A stretch of DNA of 64,000 bases from Gammaproteobacteria bacterium (GCA_030427085.1 JAUHXH010000001.1:1-64000); one strand, 5' to 3'; shown: positions 1-8,805, counted from the first letter of the stretch. Notes: generated by a model from the letters alone, not told the origin. Made by a program: numbers and translations.

Positions 1-2
1 AG

Positions 3-299
3 CAGCTCGACCAGACGATCGAGGCGCTGATGACGATCAAGCCGAACATCGTCACCATCGGCGCCTCCTTCGCCGACATGGCCGACGTCCTCGTTCGCGG
101 CGACGCCTCGATGGGGCCCGGCGGATGGGCCTACCAGGCGCTGATCGGCAAGGAGAAGGGCGTCGACCTGGCTGTCGGCACGCCTGCCGAGGACGGCACC
201 TACTACTGGGAGGACGCCTACGCCATCGCGCTCGACGCGCCCCACCCGGACAACGCCTATGCCTTCATCAACTTCATGGCGTCCAACATCAAGGCCTGA
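3..299 (+). CDS. 3' fragment of a PotD-type ABC transporter solute-binding protein
   Basis: An open frame enters from the left edge and stops at 297-299. The peptide has the late part of the spermidine/putrescine (PotD) solute-binding fold: a GGWAYQALIG stretch, then 'GTYYWEDAYAIALDAP' and 'NAYAFINFMAS', which matches the place where PotD proteins read 'G-x-F/Y-W-x-D' followed by an AxxFINFL-type helix. Family members normally continue for roughly 40-60 residues after that helix, but this one ends after 'NIKA'. It is therefore cut at both ends: by the window on the left, and by a premature end on the right only three bases before the recJ start. Codon use is very GC-rich and alphaproteobacteria-like. 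No permease or ATPase partner is present. It is either a foreign insertion remnant or an assembly chimera. Confidence 0.6.
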   Translation, partial: QLDQTIEALMTIKPNIVTIGASFADMADVLVRGDASMGPGGWAYQALIGKEKGVDLAVGTPAEDGTYYWEDAYAIALDAPHPDNAYAFINFMASNIKA

Positions 300-302
300 G
301 TC

Positions 303-2045
303 TTGTCAGCAGCCGCCGGTTTCAAGCAAATCCGTCGGCGCAGCGCCGACACCGGCGCTGACCTGCCGGGCCTGCATCCCCTGCTGGCCCGCATCTATCG
401 TCACCGCGGCATCGACAGCGCCGAGCAGTTGGATTTGGCATTGTCTCGCCTGCCCAAACCCGATGCGCTGCTCAATGCCGGTCGTGCCGCCAGCCTGCTG
501 GGAGAGCATCTGCACAGGCAATCCCGCATTCTGATTGTCGGCGACTTTGACGCCGATGGTGCCACCAGTACCGCGCTGGCGTTGGGGGCGTTGCGGGAAC
601 TCGGCGCCGAGCAGGTGGATTACCTGGTGCCCAACCGATTTGAATACGGTTACGGACTGACGCGGCCCATCGTGGCGCTGGCCGCTGAACGCGGGGCACA
701 GTTGATCATAACCGTCGACAACGGCATCTCCAGTATCGATGGTGTGGCCGCCGCTCGGGAGCGGGGCATCGCCACGCTGGTGACTGATCACCACCTGCCC
801 GGTGCGGAATTACCGGTGGCGGATGTGATTGTGAACCCCAATCAGCCCGGCTGCGATTTCCCTACCAAGGCGCTTGCCGGGGTGGGGGTGATCTTTTATG
901 TGATGCTGGCGCTGCGCGCTGAGTTGCGCTCGCGGGACTGGTTTGCACAACGTGGTATCGAGGAGCCCAATCTTGGGCGCTACCTGGATCTCGTGGCACT
1001 GGGAACGGTGGCTGATGTTGTGCCACTCGATCACATCAACCGCGTGCTGGTGGCTGCCGGCCTGGAGCGGATGCGGCACGGACAGGCGCGCGAAGGCATT
1101 CTGGCGCTGTTGCGCGTGGCGGGTCGGCCGGTGCACAACCTGGTGGCCAGCGACCTCGGTTTTAGTGTGGGTCCGCGCCTGAATGCGGCGGGCCGGCTCG
1201 ATGATATGTCACTGGGGATTGAGTGCCTGCTGGCTGAGTCACCAGCCCGCGCTGACCAATTGGCGGCGGAACTGCATCAATTGAATCTCGATCGGCGACA
1301 GATCGAGGCGGGTATGCAGCGCGAGGCGCTGGCGATACTTGCGACCTATCCGGATACGGCAGAACCGCCCGTGGCGCTGACCCTCTACGATGCGAATTGG
1401 CATCAGGGGGTGATTGGCATTCTGGCCTCGCGCCTCAAGGATCGCCTGCACCGTCCGGTAATCGCTTTTGCCGATGGCGACGAGGGTGAAGTAAAAGGTT
1501 CTGCGCGCTCCATTCCGGGTTTGCACATCCGCGATGTGCTGGATGCGATCGCCGCTCGCCACCCTGAACTGCTCAGCAAGTTTGGCGGTCACGCCATGGC
1601 GGCGGGCCTGACCCTGTCGCGAGAGGACTTGCCGGCATTTGATACTGCGTTTCGCGAGGAAGTGGCGCGTCACGCTGCCGATGTGGATTTACAGGCCAGC
1701 CTGGCTTCCGATGGTGAACTTTCCATGGCTGAACTCAACATGGATACCGCGGCGCTGGTCCGCTTCGCCGGTCCCTGGGGACAGCATTTCCCTGAACCAC
1801 AATTCGACGGTGAATTTGAGGTGCTCAACCACCGCGTGTTGCAGGACAAGCACCTGAAGCTGGTGCTTCAACCCGCAGGTAGCACTGAGGCCATCGACGC
1901 CATTGCCTTCAATGTTGATCTGGAACACTGGCCCGGCGAACAGGCCCGGCGCGTGCGCCTGGTCTACCGGCTCGATGTGAATGAGTACCGGGGCCGGCGC
2001 AGCCTGCAGCTGATGGTCGAGCAAATCGAGTGCATCGACGCTTGA
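303..2045 (+). CDS. recJ: Single-stranded-DNA-specific 5'-3' exonuclease RecJ
   Basis: RecJ degrades single-stranded DNA 5' to 3' in RecF-pathway recombination and mismatch repair, in the cytoplasm. At 580 residues it has the family length. The DHH-phosphoesterase motifs are all visible: GDFDADG (about residues 80-86), TVDNG (137-141), TDHH (161-164), 'DLVALGTVADV' (about 229-239), 'GPRLNAAGRLDD' (about 290-301), and the DHHA1 motif 'KFGGHAMAAGL' near 430, followed by the OB-like C-terminus. The first in-frame start is TTG at 303 with no visible ribosome-binding site, and an in-frame TGA lies just upstream. The recognisable RecJ N-terminus (KQIRRR) starts at residue 8, so the protein is complete or nearly so. 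The native start could still have been lost at the junction with the preceding fragment. The recJ-prfB-lysS order is usual in gammaproteobacteria, here interrupted by a metal-response pair. Confidence 0.97.
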   Translation: MSAAAGFKQIRRRSADTGADLPGLHPLLARIYRHRGIDSAEQLDLALSRLPKPDALLNAGRAASLLGEHLHRQSRILIVGDFDADGATSTALALGALRELGAEQVDYLVPNRFEYGYGLTRPIVALAAERGAQLIITVDNGISSIDGVAAARERGIATLVTDHHLPGAELPVADVIVNPNQPGCDFPTKALAGVGVIFYVMLALRAELRSRDWFAQRGIEEPNLGRYLDLVALGTVADVVPLDHINRVLVAAGLERMRHGQAREGILALLRVAGRPVHNLVASDLGFSVGPRLNAAGRLDDMSLGIECLLAESPARADQLAAELHQLNLDRRQIEAGMQREALAILATYPDTAEPPVALTLYDANWHQGVIGILASRLKDRLHRPVIAFADGDEGEVKGSARSIPGLHIRDVLDAIAARHPELLSKFGGHAMAAGLTLSREDLPAFDTAFREEVARHAADVDLQASLASDGELSMAELNMDTAALVRFAGPWGQHFPEPQFDGEFEVLNHRVLQDKHLKLVLQPAGSTEAIDAIAFNVDLEHWPGEQARRVRLVYRLDVNEYRGRRSLQLMVEQIECIDA

Positions 2046-2072
2046 CCTTGCAGTAACTGGAAGGTTTAAGCT
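2042..2072 (+). promoter_or_regulatory. CueR/MerR-type promoter with 19-bp spacer and dyad operator
   Basis: A -35 TTGACC (2042-2047) overlaps the recJ stop codon. A 19-bp spacer separates it from a -10 TAAGCT (2067-2072). In the spacer lies the 7-7-7 dyad ACCTTGC-AGTAACT-GGAAGGT (2045-2065). An overlong spacer with an ACCTTCC/GGAAGGT dyad is the hallmark of CueR-regulated copA-type promoters. It sits 27 bases before the regulator's start codon, so it should drive both the regulator and the permease. Confidence 0.8.
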
Positions 2073-2098
2073 GGGTGCATTCGATGGAGGATGCAGCC

Positions 2099-2497
2099 AT
2101 GAAAATCTCGGAAGCGGCCCGCCGCAGCGGGCTTCCCAGCAAGACTATCCGGTACTACGAGTCGATCGAGCTGATCGCGCCCGCCACTCGCCGTGACAAC
2201 GGCTATCGTGACTACGACCCGCAACACCTGCAGGAACTCAGCTTTCTGGCACACGCCCGGGAAGTTGGCTTCAACCTCGAGGAGTGTCGCGAATTGCTGG
2301 GCCTGCAGCGCAACAGCGCCCGCCAGAGTGCCCACGCCAAGGGTCTGGTGATGGAAAAAATCGACCAACTCGACCAGCGTATCGAAGCCCTGCGTAGTAT
2401 GCGGGAGCGGCTTCACGAGATGGCCGCCCGCTGCCGCGGCGACGAGGGCCCCGAGTGTGCGATCCTCGACGATCTCGGGAGGGCCGACCATGAGTGA
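2099..2497 (+). CDS. CueR-like MerR-family coinage-metal sensor
   Basis: A cytoplasmic transcription activator, expected to sense Cu(I)/Ag(I) and untwist a long-spacer promoter. I chose the ATG at 2099, which follows a GGAGG (2086-2090) by 8 bases; this gives 132 residues starting MKISEAARRSG, the standard MerR start. The winged helix-turn-helix covers about residues 1-70 and the dimer helix about 80-110. The metal loop has C112 and C120 with seven residues between, and S77 is present. These are the same positions that define the monovalent-metal sensor CueR; divalent sensors have Cys at 77. It is probably autoregulated from the dyad operator upstream. Its last codons overlap the permease start by 8 bases, so the two are translationally coupled. 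The usual CueR target, a CopA ATPase, is absent here. Confidence 0.85.
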   Translation: MKISEAARRSGLPSKTIRYYESIELIAPATRRDNGYRDYDPQHLQELSFLAHAREVGFNLEECRELLGLQRNSARQSAHAKGLVMEKIDQLDQRIEALRSMRERLHEMAARCRGDEGPECAILDDLGRADHE

Positions 2498-3590
2498 GGC
2501 GAAGGAAGCCACTGGTTCCTGCTGCGCCAGTGCGCAAACGCCTGAGCCTACACCTGCCGCGGCAGATTGCTGCGAGGCGCCAAAGCGGCGGGACTGGTTG
2601 CTCTGGGGTAGCGCCACCCTGGTGCTGGTGGGCTGGCTGTTCGCGGTTTTCGGCACCATCGACGATCACCACAATCCGCTTGGCATGTTTTCCGCCGGGG
2701 TGTATGAGCTGTTCAACAAGATGTGGTGGGGCATGGCCATCGGCGCGGTGTTTGTCGGCCTGTTGGCCCGGGTGCCCCGGGAATTGGTGATGTCAGTGCT
2801 GGGCCGCAAAGCAGGGTGGGGTAGTCTCGGCCGGGCGGCGCTGGCCGGGGTGTTCCTCGACCTGTGCAGTCACGGCATTCTTGCCGTAGGCATGAAGCTC
2901 TACGAGCGTGGCGCCAGTAACGGGCAGGTGATGGCGTTTCTGCTGGCCAGCCCCTGGAACAGTTTTTCCCTGACCTTGATATTGATTGGTTTGATCGGCC
3001 TGGGCTGGACCTTGTTGTTTATCGTCCTGTCGCTGGTGATTGGCCTGATCACCGGCGCCATGTTCGACGCGCTGACCCGGCGCGGAACCCTGCCCCAAAA
3101 TCGCTGGCGGGAAGAACTTGACGAAGAGCGCCCCTTCGCAGAGCAATACGCTGAGTTCCGCCAGGGTTTGCATGTCTCGCCGCAGGGCCTGGTCGACGTA
3201 CTGCGCGACGGTATCGCCGGCTCGCGGGTGGTGATCCGCTGGGGGCTGTTCGGTATCGTTCTGGCAGCCTTGATTCGGGCCTTTGTGCCCGAGGATGCCT
3301 TCGCTACCTGGTTCGGTGCTTCGATGCTGGGTTTGTGGCTGACCCTGTTGGCCAGCACCATCATCGAAGTGTGTTCGGAGGGGGCTACGCCCATTGCCGC
3401 CGATCTGATGAACCGCGCGGCTGCGCCGGGCAACAGCTTCACCTTCCTGATGGCGGGGGTGGCCACCGATTACACCGAAATCATGTCGATCAAGGACACC
3501 GCTGGCTCCTGGAAACTGGCCCTGTTTCTGCCCCTGCTCACCGTACCGCAGGTGATGGTGCTGGGCTATCTGCTCAATACCTTCGGCTAG
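2490..3590 (+). CDS. ArsP/YraQ-type (DUF318) predicted permease with Cys-pair N-terminus
   Basis: An inner-membrane permease of the PF03773 type. I use the ATG at 2490, inside the regulator's last codons, giving 366 residues. It has about eight hydrophobic segments in two blocks separated by a charged cytoplasmic loop (about residues 200-245). The family signatures 'DLCSHGIL' (about 124-131) and 'LLASPWNS' (about 150-157) are clear, as is a second-half 'EVCSEGATPIAADL' repeat of the first. The N-terminal tail before the first membrane segment has two Cys pairs (C11-C12, C27-C28) in a Pro/Ala linker, suggesting a soft-metal hand-off. Its partner is a CueR-like sensor, so metal export is the likely role; family members are otherwise linked to organoarsenicals or are uncharacterised. 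The substrate is inferred from context only. Confidence 0.75.
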   Translation: MSEAKEATGSCCASAQTPEPTPAAADCCEAPKRRDWLLWGSATLVLVGWLFAVFGTIDDHHNPLGMFSAGVYELFNKMWWGMAIGAVFVGLLARVPRELVMSVLGRKAGWGSLGRAALAGVFLDLCSHGILAVGMKLYERGASNGQVMAFLLASPWNSFSLTLILIGLIGLGWTLLFIVLSLVIGLITGAMFDALTRRGTLPQNRWREELDEERPFAEQYAEFRQGLHVSPQGLVDVLRDGIAGSRVVIRWGLFGIVLAALIRAFVPEDAFATWFGASMLGLWLTLLASTIIEVCSEGATPIAADLMNRAAAPGNSFTFLMAGVATDYTEIMSIKDTAGSWKLALFLPLLTVPQVMVLGYLLNTFG

Positions 3591-3639
3591 GCACACCGTA
3601 GGGGCGTCACTGCCTTTGTATTCGCCCGGCGCGCTGCGG

Positions 3640-3645
3640 TAAAAT
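3640..3645 (+). promoter_or_regulatory. Probable -10 element upstream of prfB
   Basis: TAAAAT lies 32 bases before the prfB ATG. A weak TTGTAT at 3616-3621 stands 18 bases upstream as a possible -35. This is suggestive only, since the region is GC-rich and short. Confidence 0.35.
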
Positions 3646-3676
3646 GCGCGCCCTTTGAACAACCCTGGCGACGGCA

Positions 3677-4775
3677 ATGTTGGAAATCAATCCCCTGGTG
3701 CAACAACTCAAGGACATCGAAGCGCGTACTGACGTGCTTAGGGGGTATCTTTGACTTCGCTAACCGGAAAGACCGCCTCGCCGAAGTAGAACTGGAACTG
3801 GCCGAGCCCTCCGTCTGGGACGATCCCGACCGCGCCCAGGAACTGGGTAAGGAGCGCGCCTCGCTGGAGGCCGTGGTTCACACCATCGAGCAACTGGATT
3901 CCGGCGCGGCCGACAGCGCCGAAATGCTGGAGATGGCCGCGGCGGAAGATGACGAGGATGCCGTTGAGGAAATTGCCGCCGATATTCAGGGCCTGATCAA
4001 GTCGCTGGAGCAACTGGAGTTCCGCCGCATGTTCAGCGGTGAGAACGATGAAAATAACGCCTACCTGGATATCCAGGCGGGTTCCGGCGGCACCGAGGCC
4101 CAGGACTGGGCGGAGATGCTGCTGCGCATGTACCTGCGCTGGGGCGAGGCCCACGGTTTTAAAACCACGTTGGAAGAGGCCTCTGCGGGTGACGTGGCGG
4201 GCATCAAAAGCGCCACCATTCATTTTGCCGGCGAATACGCCTTCGGTTGGCTGCGCACCGAAACCGGCGTGCATCGCCTGGTGCGCAAGTCGCCCTTCGA
4301 TTCCGGAAATCGCCGCCACACCTCCTTTAGCTCGGTGTTCGTGTCTCCGGAGATTGACGACAACATCGAAATTGAAGTGGACAAATCCCAGGTGCGCGAA
4401 GACACCTACCGGGCATCGGGCGCCGGTGGTCAGCACGTGAACAAGACCGACTCCGCGGTGCGCCTGACCCACATCGAAACGGGTATCGTGGTGGCCTGCC
4501 AGAGCGAGCGCTCCCAGCACCAGAACCGTGACAAGGCCTGGAAAATGCTGCGCGCGCGCCTCTACGAGCAGGAAATCCTCAAGCGCAGCGCCGAGAAGCA
4601 GGCGATGGAAGACAGCAAGTCGGACATCGGCTGGGGCAGCCAGATTCGCTCCTACGTGCTGGATGACCAGCGCATCAAGGATCTGCGCACCGGCGTGCAA
4701 ACCAGCAACTGCCAGGCCGTGCTGGACGGCGGCCTGGACGAATTCATCGAAGCCTCGCTGAAAAGCGGGCTGTAA
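3677..4775 (+). CDS. prfB: Peptide chain release factor 2, programmed +1 frameshift
   Basis: RF2 terminates translation at UGA and UAA. The gene is in two frames: 3677-3751 encodes [10 protein letters not shown]...RGYL and then meets an in-frame UGA at 3752-3754. Skipping base 3752 and reading GAC at 3753 continues to the stop at 4773-4775. The site is the classic RF2 autoregulatory shift: a Shine-Dalgarno-like AGGGGG at 3740-3745, then TAT, then CTT TGA C. The joined product is 365 residues, exactly the E. coli length. It carries the SPF anticodon-like motif (in 'RKSPFDSG') and GGQ (in 'GAGGQHVN'). Low RF2 lets the ribosome stall and slip, so RF2 controls its own level. This is not a broken gene. 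lysS follows after 14 bases, the usual operon. Confidence 0.98.
3740..3755 (+). promoter_or_regulatory. RF2 programmed frameshift site
   Basis: Internal Shine-Dalgarno AGGGGG (3740-3745), spacer TAT, then the slippery CTT and UGA followed by C (3749-3755). UGAC is a poor termination context, which favours the +1 slip. All elements match the known RF2 recoding signal. Confidence 0.95.
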
Positions 4776-4789
4776 ACGGAAGCGGATTG

Positions 4790-6280
4790 ATGACAGAGCA
4801 ACAGGGTCAACAGGCACAGGACGAGAACAAACTGATCGCCGAGCGCCGCGCCAAACTCGACGCCCTGCGTGAGCAGGGCAATGCCTTCCCCAATGACTTT
4901 CGCCGGGACGCCCTGGCGGGCGACTTGCAGCGCGAGTTTGGCGAAGAGACCAAGGAAGCACTGGAAGCCGCCAACCGGGAATTTTCGGTGGCAGGCCGAC
5001 TGGTCCGTAACCGCGGTGCCTTCCTGTTGATTCAGGACGGCTCCGACCAGATTCAGCTCTACGTGGATCGCAAGGGACTCTCGGAAGAAACCCTGGCCGC
5101 TATCAAGGGTTGGGACCTGGGCGACATCGTTGCCGCCAGCGGCCCGCTGCATAAATCCGGCAAGGGCGATCTGTACATCAACATGCGGGACGCACGCCTG
5201 CTGACCAAAGCTCTGCGCCCACTGCCAGATAAGTACCACGGCCTGTCAGACCAGGAACTGCGCTACCGCCAGCGCTACGTAGACCTGATCGTCAATCCGG
5301 AGTCCCGCGAGGTGTTCCGCACCCGTTCGCGCATTATTCGCTTTATTCGCGACTACATGGATGGCTTGAATTTCATGGAAGTGGAGACACCCATGATGCA
5401 GGTTATTCCCGGTGGCGCTGCCGCCAAGCCTTTCGTGACCCACCACAATGCGCTGGACCTGGATATGTACCTGCGCATTGCGCCGGAGCTTTATCTCAAG
5501 CGGCTGGTGGTGGGTGGTTTCGAGCGCGTGTATGAGATCAATCGCAACTTCCGCAATGAGGGTCTGTCCACCCGGCACAACCCCGAGTTCACCATGCTGG
5601 AGTTCTACCAGGCCTACGGTGACTACCGCGATGCCATGGACCTCACCGAGGACATGCTGCGCAAACTCACCGCCGAGGTGCTGGGCAGCACTACCGTGAA
5701 CTACCAGGGCAGCGAATACGACTTCTCTAAACCCTTTGCGCGGATGACGGTGTTCGATTCCATACTCCATTTCAATCCGGAGATGGACGCAGCTCAACTG
5801 GCGGATGAAGCCGGTGCACGCGCCATCGCGCAGGGCCTGGAGATTCCGCTGAAAGATAGCTGGGGCCTGGGCAAGGTGCAGATCGAGATATTCGAGAAGA
5901 CGGTAGAGCACCGCCTCGATCAACCGACCTTCATCACGGCTTACCCGACCGAGGTGTCGCCGCTGTCCCGTCGCAACGATGATGACCCCTTCGTCACCGA
6001 TCGCTTCGAGTTCTTTGTGGGCGGCCGGGAACTGGCCAATGGCTTTTCCGAGCTCAATGATCCCGAAGACCAGGCTGAACGTTTCCTGGAACAGGTGCGT
6101 GAGAAGGATGCCGGCGACGAGGAGGCCATGCACTACGACGCCGACTATGTGCGCGCCCTGGAATACGGTTTGCCGCCAACGGTGGGCGAGGGTATCGGCA
6201 TCGACCGGCTGGTGATGCTGTTCACCGACAGCCCCTCCATCCGCGACGTACTGCTGTTCCCCCACATGCGGCCGGAGTGA
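4790..6280 (+). CDS. lysS: Lysyl-tRNA synthetase, class II
   Basis: Charges tRNA-Lys in the cytoplasm. I prefer ATG 4790 over the adjacent TTG 4787; a purine-rich ACGGAAGCGG precedes it. The 496 residues compare with about 505 in E. coli. An N-terminal OB-fold anticodon domain spans about residues 50-150. The class II catalytic domain shows motif 1 ('MEVETPMMQ'), motif 2 ('[15 protein letters not shown]') and motif 3 ('[14 protein letters not shown]'). It follows prfB by 14 bases and is probably cotranscribed with it. Confidence 0.98.
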   Translation: MTEQQGQQAQDENKLIAERRAKLDALREQGNAFPNDFRRDALAGDLQREFGEETKEALEAANREFSVAGRLVRNRGAFLLIQDGSDQIQLYVDRKGLSEETLAAIKGWDLGDIVAASGPLHKSGKGDLYINMRDARLLTKALRPLPDKYHGLSDQELRYRQRYVDLIVNPESREVFRTRSRIIRFIRDYMDGLNFMEVETPMMQVIPGGAAAKPFVTHHNALDLDMYLRIAPELYLKRLVVGGFERVYEINRNFRNEGLSTRHNPEFTMLEFYQAYGDYRDAMDLTEDMLRKLTAEVLGSTTVNYQGSEYDFSKPFARMTVFDSILHFNPEMDAAQLADEAGARAIAQGLEIPLKDSWGLGKVQIEIFEKTVEHRLDQPTFITAYPTEVSPLSRRNDDDPFVTDRFEFFVGGRELANGFSELNDPEDQAERFLEQVREKDAGDEEAMHYDADYVRALEYGLPPTVGEGIGIDRLVMLFTDSPSIRDVLLFPHMRPE

Positions 6281-6372
6281 AGCCCCCAAAAACCGGCGAC
6301 TGACTTCACCTGAATCAGTTGCCGGTGCTACACTGCGGCAACCCCCGGTACGGAACGAAATCTCCATCCATC

Positions 6373-6954
6373 ATGTTGCCGCGTTGTTCAAGCATTGCTC
6401 TGGTGGGCGCCTGCCTGCTGTTACAAGCCTGTGGCACAATGCCGACGGACCCTCAGGCCGGTAATTCCGACCCATCCGCTGCCCAGGACATCACCCTGAA
6501 TCTGCCTACTCAGGACTGCCAGTGTGACCTGCCGCCCGACCAACTCGACACCACCTTCCTCGAACGCGGTTTTCAGGCCCTGGGGCAGGGCGACCATATC
6601 GAAGCCCTGCAGAATTTTCAGCGCTACGCCCGCCTGGAAAAATCCACTCAGGCAGAGTGGGAGTCCGAGGTGTCTATCGCCTTCCTGAGCATTCTGCCCA
6701 GTAGCCCGCTGTACGCCCCGGACGAAGCACGCAAGACCTATCGTGATCTGCGCAAGGAGCGCGTCGAAGACTGGCAAATAGACCAGCAGGTGGCGCTGGT
6801 GGCGGAGACCATGGACATGTTCCTCGAGGAACGGCGCTACAGCCGGGAACTGGAGGAGCAGGTGACCACGCTGGAAGAGGATCTGGAAAAAAAGGAAGAG
6901 GCGCTCAAGCGGCTGCGTGACCTGACCCTGGGTCAGCGGGGACCGCAACGGTAA
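6373..6954 (+). CDS. Lipoprotein with a TPR-like core and C-terminal coiled coil
   Basis: No specific family recognised. Starting at ATG 6373 gives 193 residues with a lipoprotein signal: a short hydrophobic stretch ending LLQAC, so Cys20 would be lipidated. An upstream in-frame start would bury this signal, which decides the start. The middle (about 60-140) is helical with a 'GFQALGQGDHIEALQNFQRY' helix pair of TPR type. The last 45 residues are a charged coiled coil ('EEQVTTLEEDLEKKEE'). The layout resembles QseG-like lipoproteins that accompany sensor kinases, but the neighbouring kinase gene is convergent rather than in an operon. The 3' end overlaps that gene by 50 bases. Confidence 0.7.
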   Translation: MLPRCSSIALVGACLLLQACGTMPTDPQAGNSDPSAAQDITLNLPTQDCQCDLPPDQLDTTFLERGFQALGQGDHIEALQNFQRYARLEKSTQAEWESEVSIAFLSILPSSPLYAPDEARKTYRDLRKERVEDWQIDQQVALVAETMDMFLEERRYSRELEEQVTTLEEDLEKKEEALKRLRDLTLGQRGPQR

Positions 6955-8434
6955 AGGTGCTGCCCACCCCCGGTTCGCTCTCCACCGAGATGTGACCGCC
7001 CATCAACTCGCAAAACTCCTTGCAGATAGCCAGACCCAGCCCCGTACCACCGTAATTGGCACTGGTAGAGTCCTCCGCCTGGATGAAGGCTTCAAACACA
7101 CGTTTTTGCTGGTCGGCATCCATGCCGATACCGGTATCGCTGACGGAAAATTCCAGCCAGCCACGCGGTTCTTCCAGTGTGCGGGCGCTCAGACGAATAC
7201 GCCCTGATTCGGTAAATTTGCTGGCATTGCTAAGCAGGTTGGTGAGGATCTGGCGGAATTTCTGCGCGTCGCTGAACATATTGGGCAAGCCGTCCAGTCC
7301 CTCCACTTCCAGTTGGTTGTCCTGACGATTTACCACGGGCACCAGACTGTCACACAACTCGCGAATCACCTCGCCGGGTTTGAACAATTCCGCGTGAAGT
7401 TCCATCTTCCCGGTTTCGATTTTTGACAGGTCGAGGATGTCGTCAATCAGCCCCAGCAACTGTCGGCCCGACAGGATAATTTTGTCCAGATCCTGACGGA
7501 ATTGGGGGCGGTCCACCTCGCGGGGATCGGCCAACTCGTCGTGCAGCATTTCGCTGTAGCCGATGATGGCGTTCAGCGGCGTGCGCAGTTCATGACTCAC
7601 GTTGGCCAGGAACATACTTTTGGCCGCGTTGGCGTCATCGGCGCTGTCTTTGGCGCGGCGTACCTCGTTGATCGCATTGCGCAGCTTGTCGGACATGTCG
7701 TTGAAGGCGTCCGCCAGTTCGCCCAGTTCGCCCTTGTCGTCCATGTCTTTGATGCGGTAATTCAGGTCGCCGCTGCCGATGCGCTGGGTGCCGGTTTTGA
7801 GGCGTTTCAGTGAGGCGTTGGTGTAGCGAATCAGGAAAAAGCCGAGGGTACCGGTAAGCAGGATGGAGGCGATGAAACCGATCACCGTAATGCGATCGGT
7901 CAGTGCGATGGTACGGTCAATTATTTTGGCCCGTTGCAGCGCCACAAAGGCCTGGCGTTGTTCCAGTTCTTCCAGAAGTTGGCTCACCTCGAGGAATACC
8001 GCCGGGTCTTCCACATCCTGCTCAACGCTGGGGTCATTGTAATTGCGATAGTAGGTCAGCCAGTCATTGAGCATGGTGCTGGCGCTGTCCCACAGGCGCT
8101 GGTAATGCAGTTGCGTGACGTCGTGGCTGAGGTCACCGAGGGAGCGGATACGGGTGATGATGGTTTCAATTTCCCGCTCGGCCTGGCTTAGTTCCACGGT
8201 GTCGAGGTCGTCGTCGGTGGTGCCGCGCAGGGTCGATAAAACGAGAATGCGCTGGCGCTGCTCCAGCAATAACTGCTCTACTTCGGTGGATAATTGCGCC
8301 GCGTTCACGGTGTTACGGTAGGCCACCATACTCTGGTTACGGGCGAAGCTGCCCCAGAAGTGGGTGCCCACGTTGATGGAAAACAGCAACAGAATCGCAA
8401 ACAGCGAGAGGGTGAGTCGGCGGCGCAGGCTCAT
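6905..8434 (-). CDS. Membrane sensor histidine kinase (HAMP, HisKA, HATPase)
   Basis: A 509-residue inner-membrane kinase. Order: transmembrane helix 1 (about 8-28), a helical periplasmic sensor of about 150 residues, transmembrane helix 2 (about 183-203), HAMP (about 205-258), and HisKA with 'SHELRTPLNAIIGYSEML', where His281 is the phosphoacceptor. The ATPase follows, with an N box in 'LLSNASKF' and G boxes 'DTGIGM' and 'GGTGLGLAI'. No receiver domain is fused. The stop overlaps the convergent lipoprotein gene by 50 bases. The start overlaps the upstream receiver gene by 4 bases (ATGA), so the kinase, receiver and receiver-cyclase form one operon and probably one phosphorelay. The signal is unknown; the all-helical periplasmic part resembles four-helix-bundle sensors. 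Confidence 0.9.
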   Translation of the reverse strand: MSLRRRLTLSLFAILLLFSINVGTHFWGSFARNQSMVAYRNTVNAAQLSTEVEQLLLEQRQRILVLSTLRGTTDDDLDTVELSQAEREIETIITRIRSLGDLSHDVTQLHYQRLWDSASTMLNDWLTYYRNYNDPSVEQDVEDPAVFLEVSQLLEELEQRQAFVALQRAKIIDRTIALTDRITVIGFIASILLTGTLGFFLIRYTNASLKRLKTGTQRIGSGDLNYRIKDMDDKGELGELADAFNDMSDKLRNAINEVRRAKDSADDANAAKSMFLANVSHELRTPLNAIIGYSEMLHDELADPREVDRPQFRQDLDKIILSGRQLLGLIDDILDLSKIETGKMELHAELFKPGEVIRELCDSLVPVVNRQDNQLEVEGLDGLPNMFSDAQKFRQILTNLLSNASKFTESGRIRLSARTLEEPRGWLEFSVSDTGIGMDADQQKRVFEAFIQAEDSTSANYGGTGLGLAICKEFCELMGGHISVESEPGVGSTFTVAVPADPGSGHAAA

Positions 8435-8805
8435 GCGGCGTCGGTCAGCTTCTGTATTTTGACCAGCAAGCCCGGGAAGTCGATAGGCTTGGTGGCGTAG
8501 TCGTCACAGCCCGCTTCCATTGCCACCTTGCGATCACTTTCCATGGCGTGAGCAGTGAGGGCGATGATTGGAATACTGGCCAGCGATTCTTCAGCGCGGG
8601 CGGCGCGGCAGGCGCTCCAGCCATCCATTACCGGCAGGTTCATGTCCATCAACACCAGGTCCGGGTTCAATTCGCGCATGCGAGTAAGGGCTTGTTCGCC
8701 ATCGCCGGCCGGTTCCACGCGGTAGCCGGCGCGCACCAGGCGCCGCGTGAGCATGTCGCGGTTCAGTTCGTTGTCTTCCACCAACAAAATCAGGGGGCTA
8801 CTCAT
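8431..8805 (-). CDS. Stand-alone CheY-like receiver protein
   Basis: A 124-residue single-domain response regulator. The acidic pocket E10/D11, the phosphorylated D54 (in 'VLMDMNLPVMDGW'), the Thr in 'IIALTAHA' and the conserved Lys in 'ATKPID' are all present. No output domain. It overlaps the genes on both sides by 4 bases (ATGA), so the three are translationally coupled. It probably shuttles or buffers phosphate between the kinase and the receiver-cyclase. Confidence 0.9.
   Translation of the reverse strand: MSSPLILLVEDNELNRDMLTRRLVRAGYRVEPAGDGEQALTRMRELNPDLVLMDMNLPVMDGWSACRAARAEESLASIPIIALTAHAMESDRKVAMEAGCDDYATKPIDFPGLLVKIQKLTDAA

Noticed and set aside
3677-3754. prfB as a frameshifted pseudogene
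   Set aside because: The in-frame UGA sits at the known RF2 recoding site with all signals present, and the joined length is normal.
3738-4961. Long open frame (407 codons) opposite prfB and lysS
   Set aside because: It is antisense to two certain genes, has no domain, and its open state follows from GC-rich codon bias.
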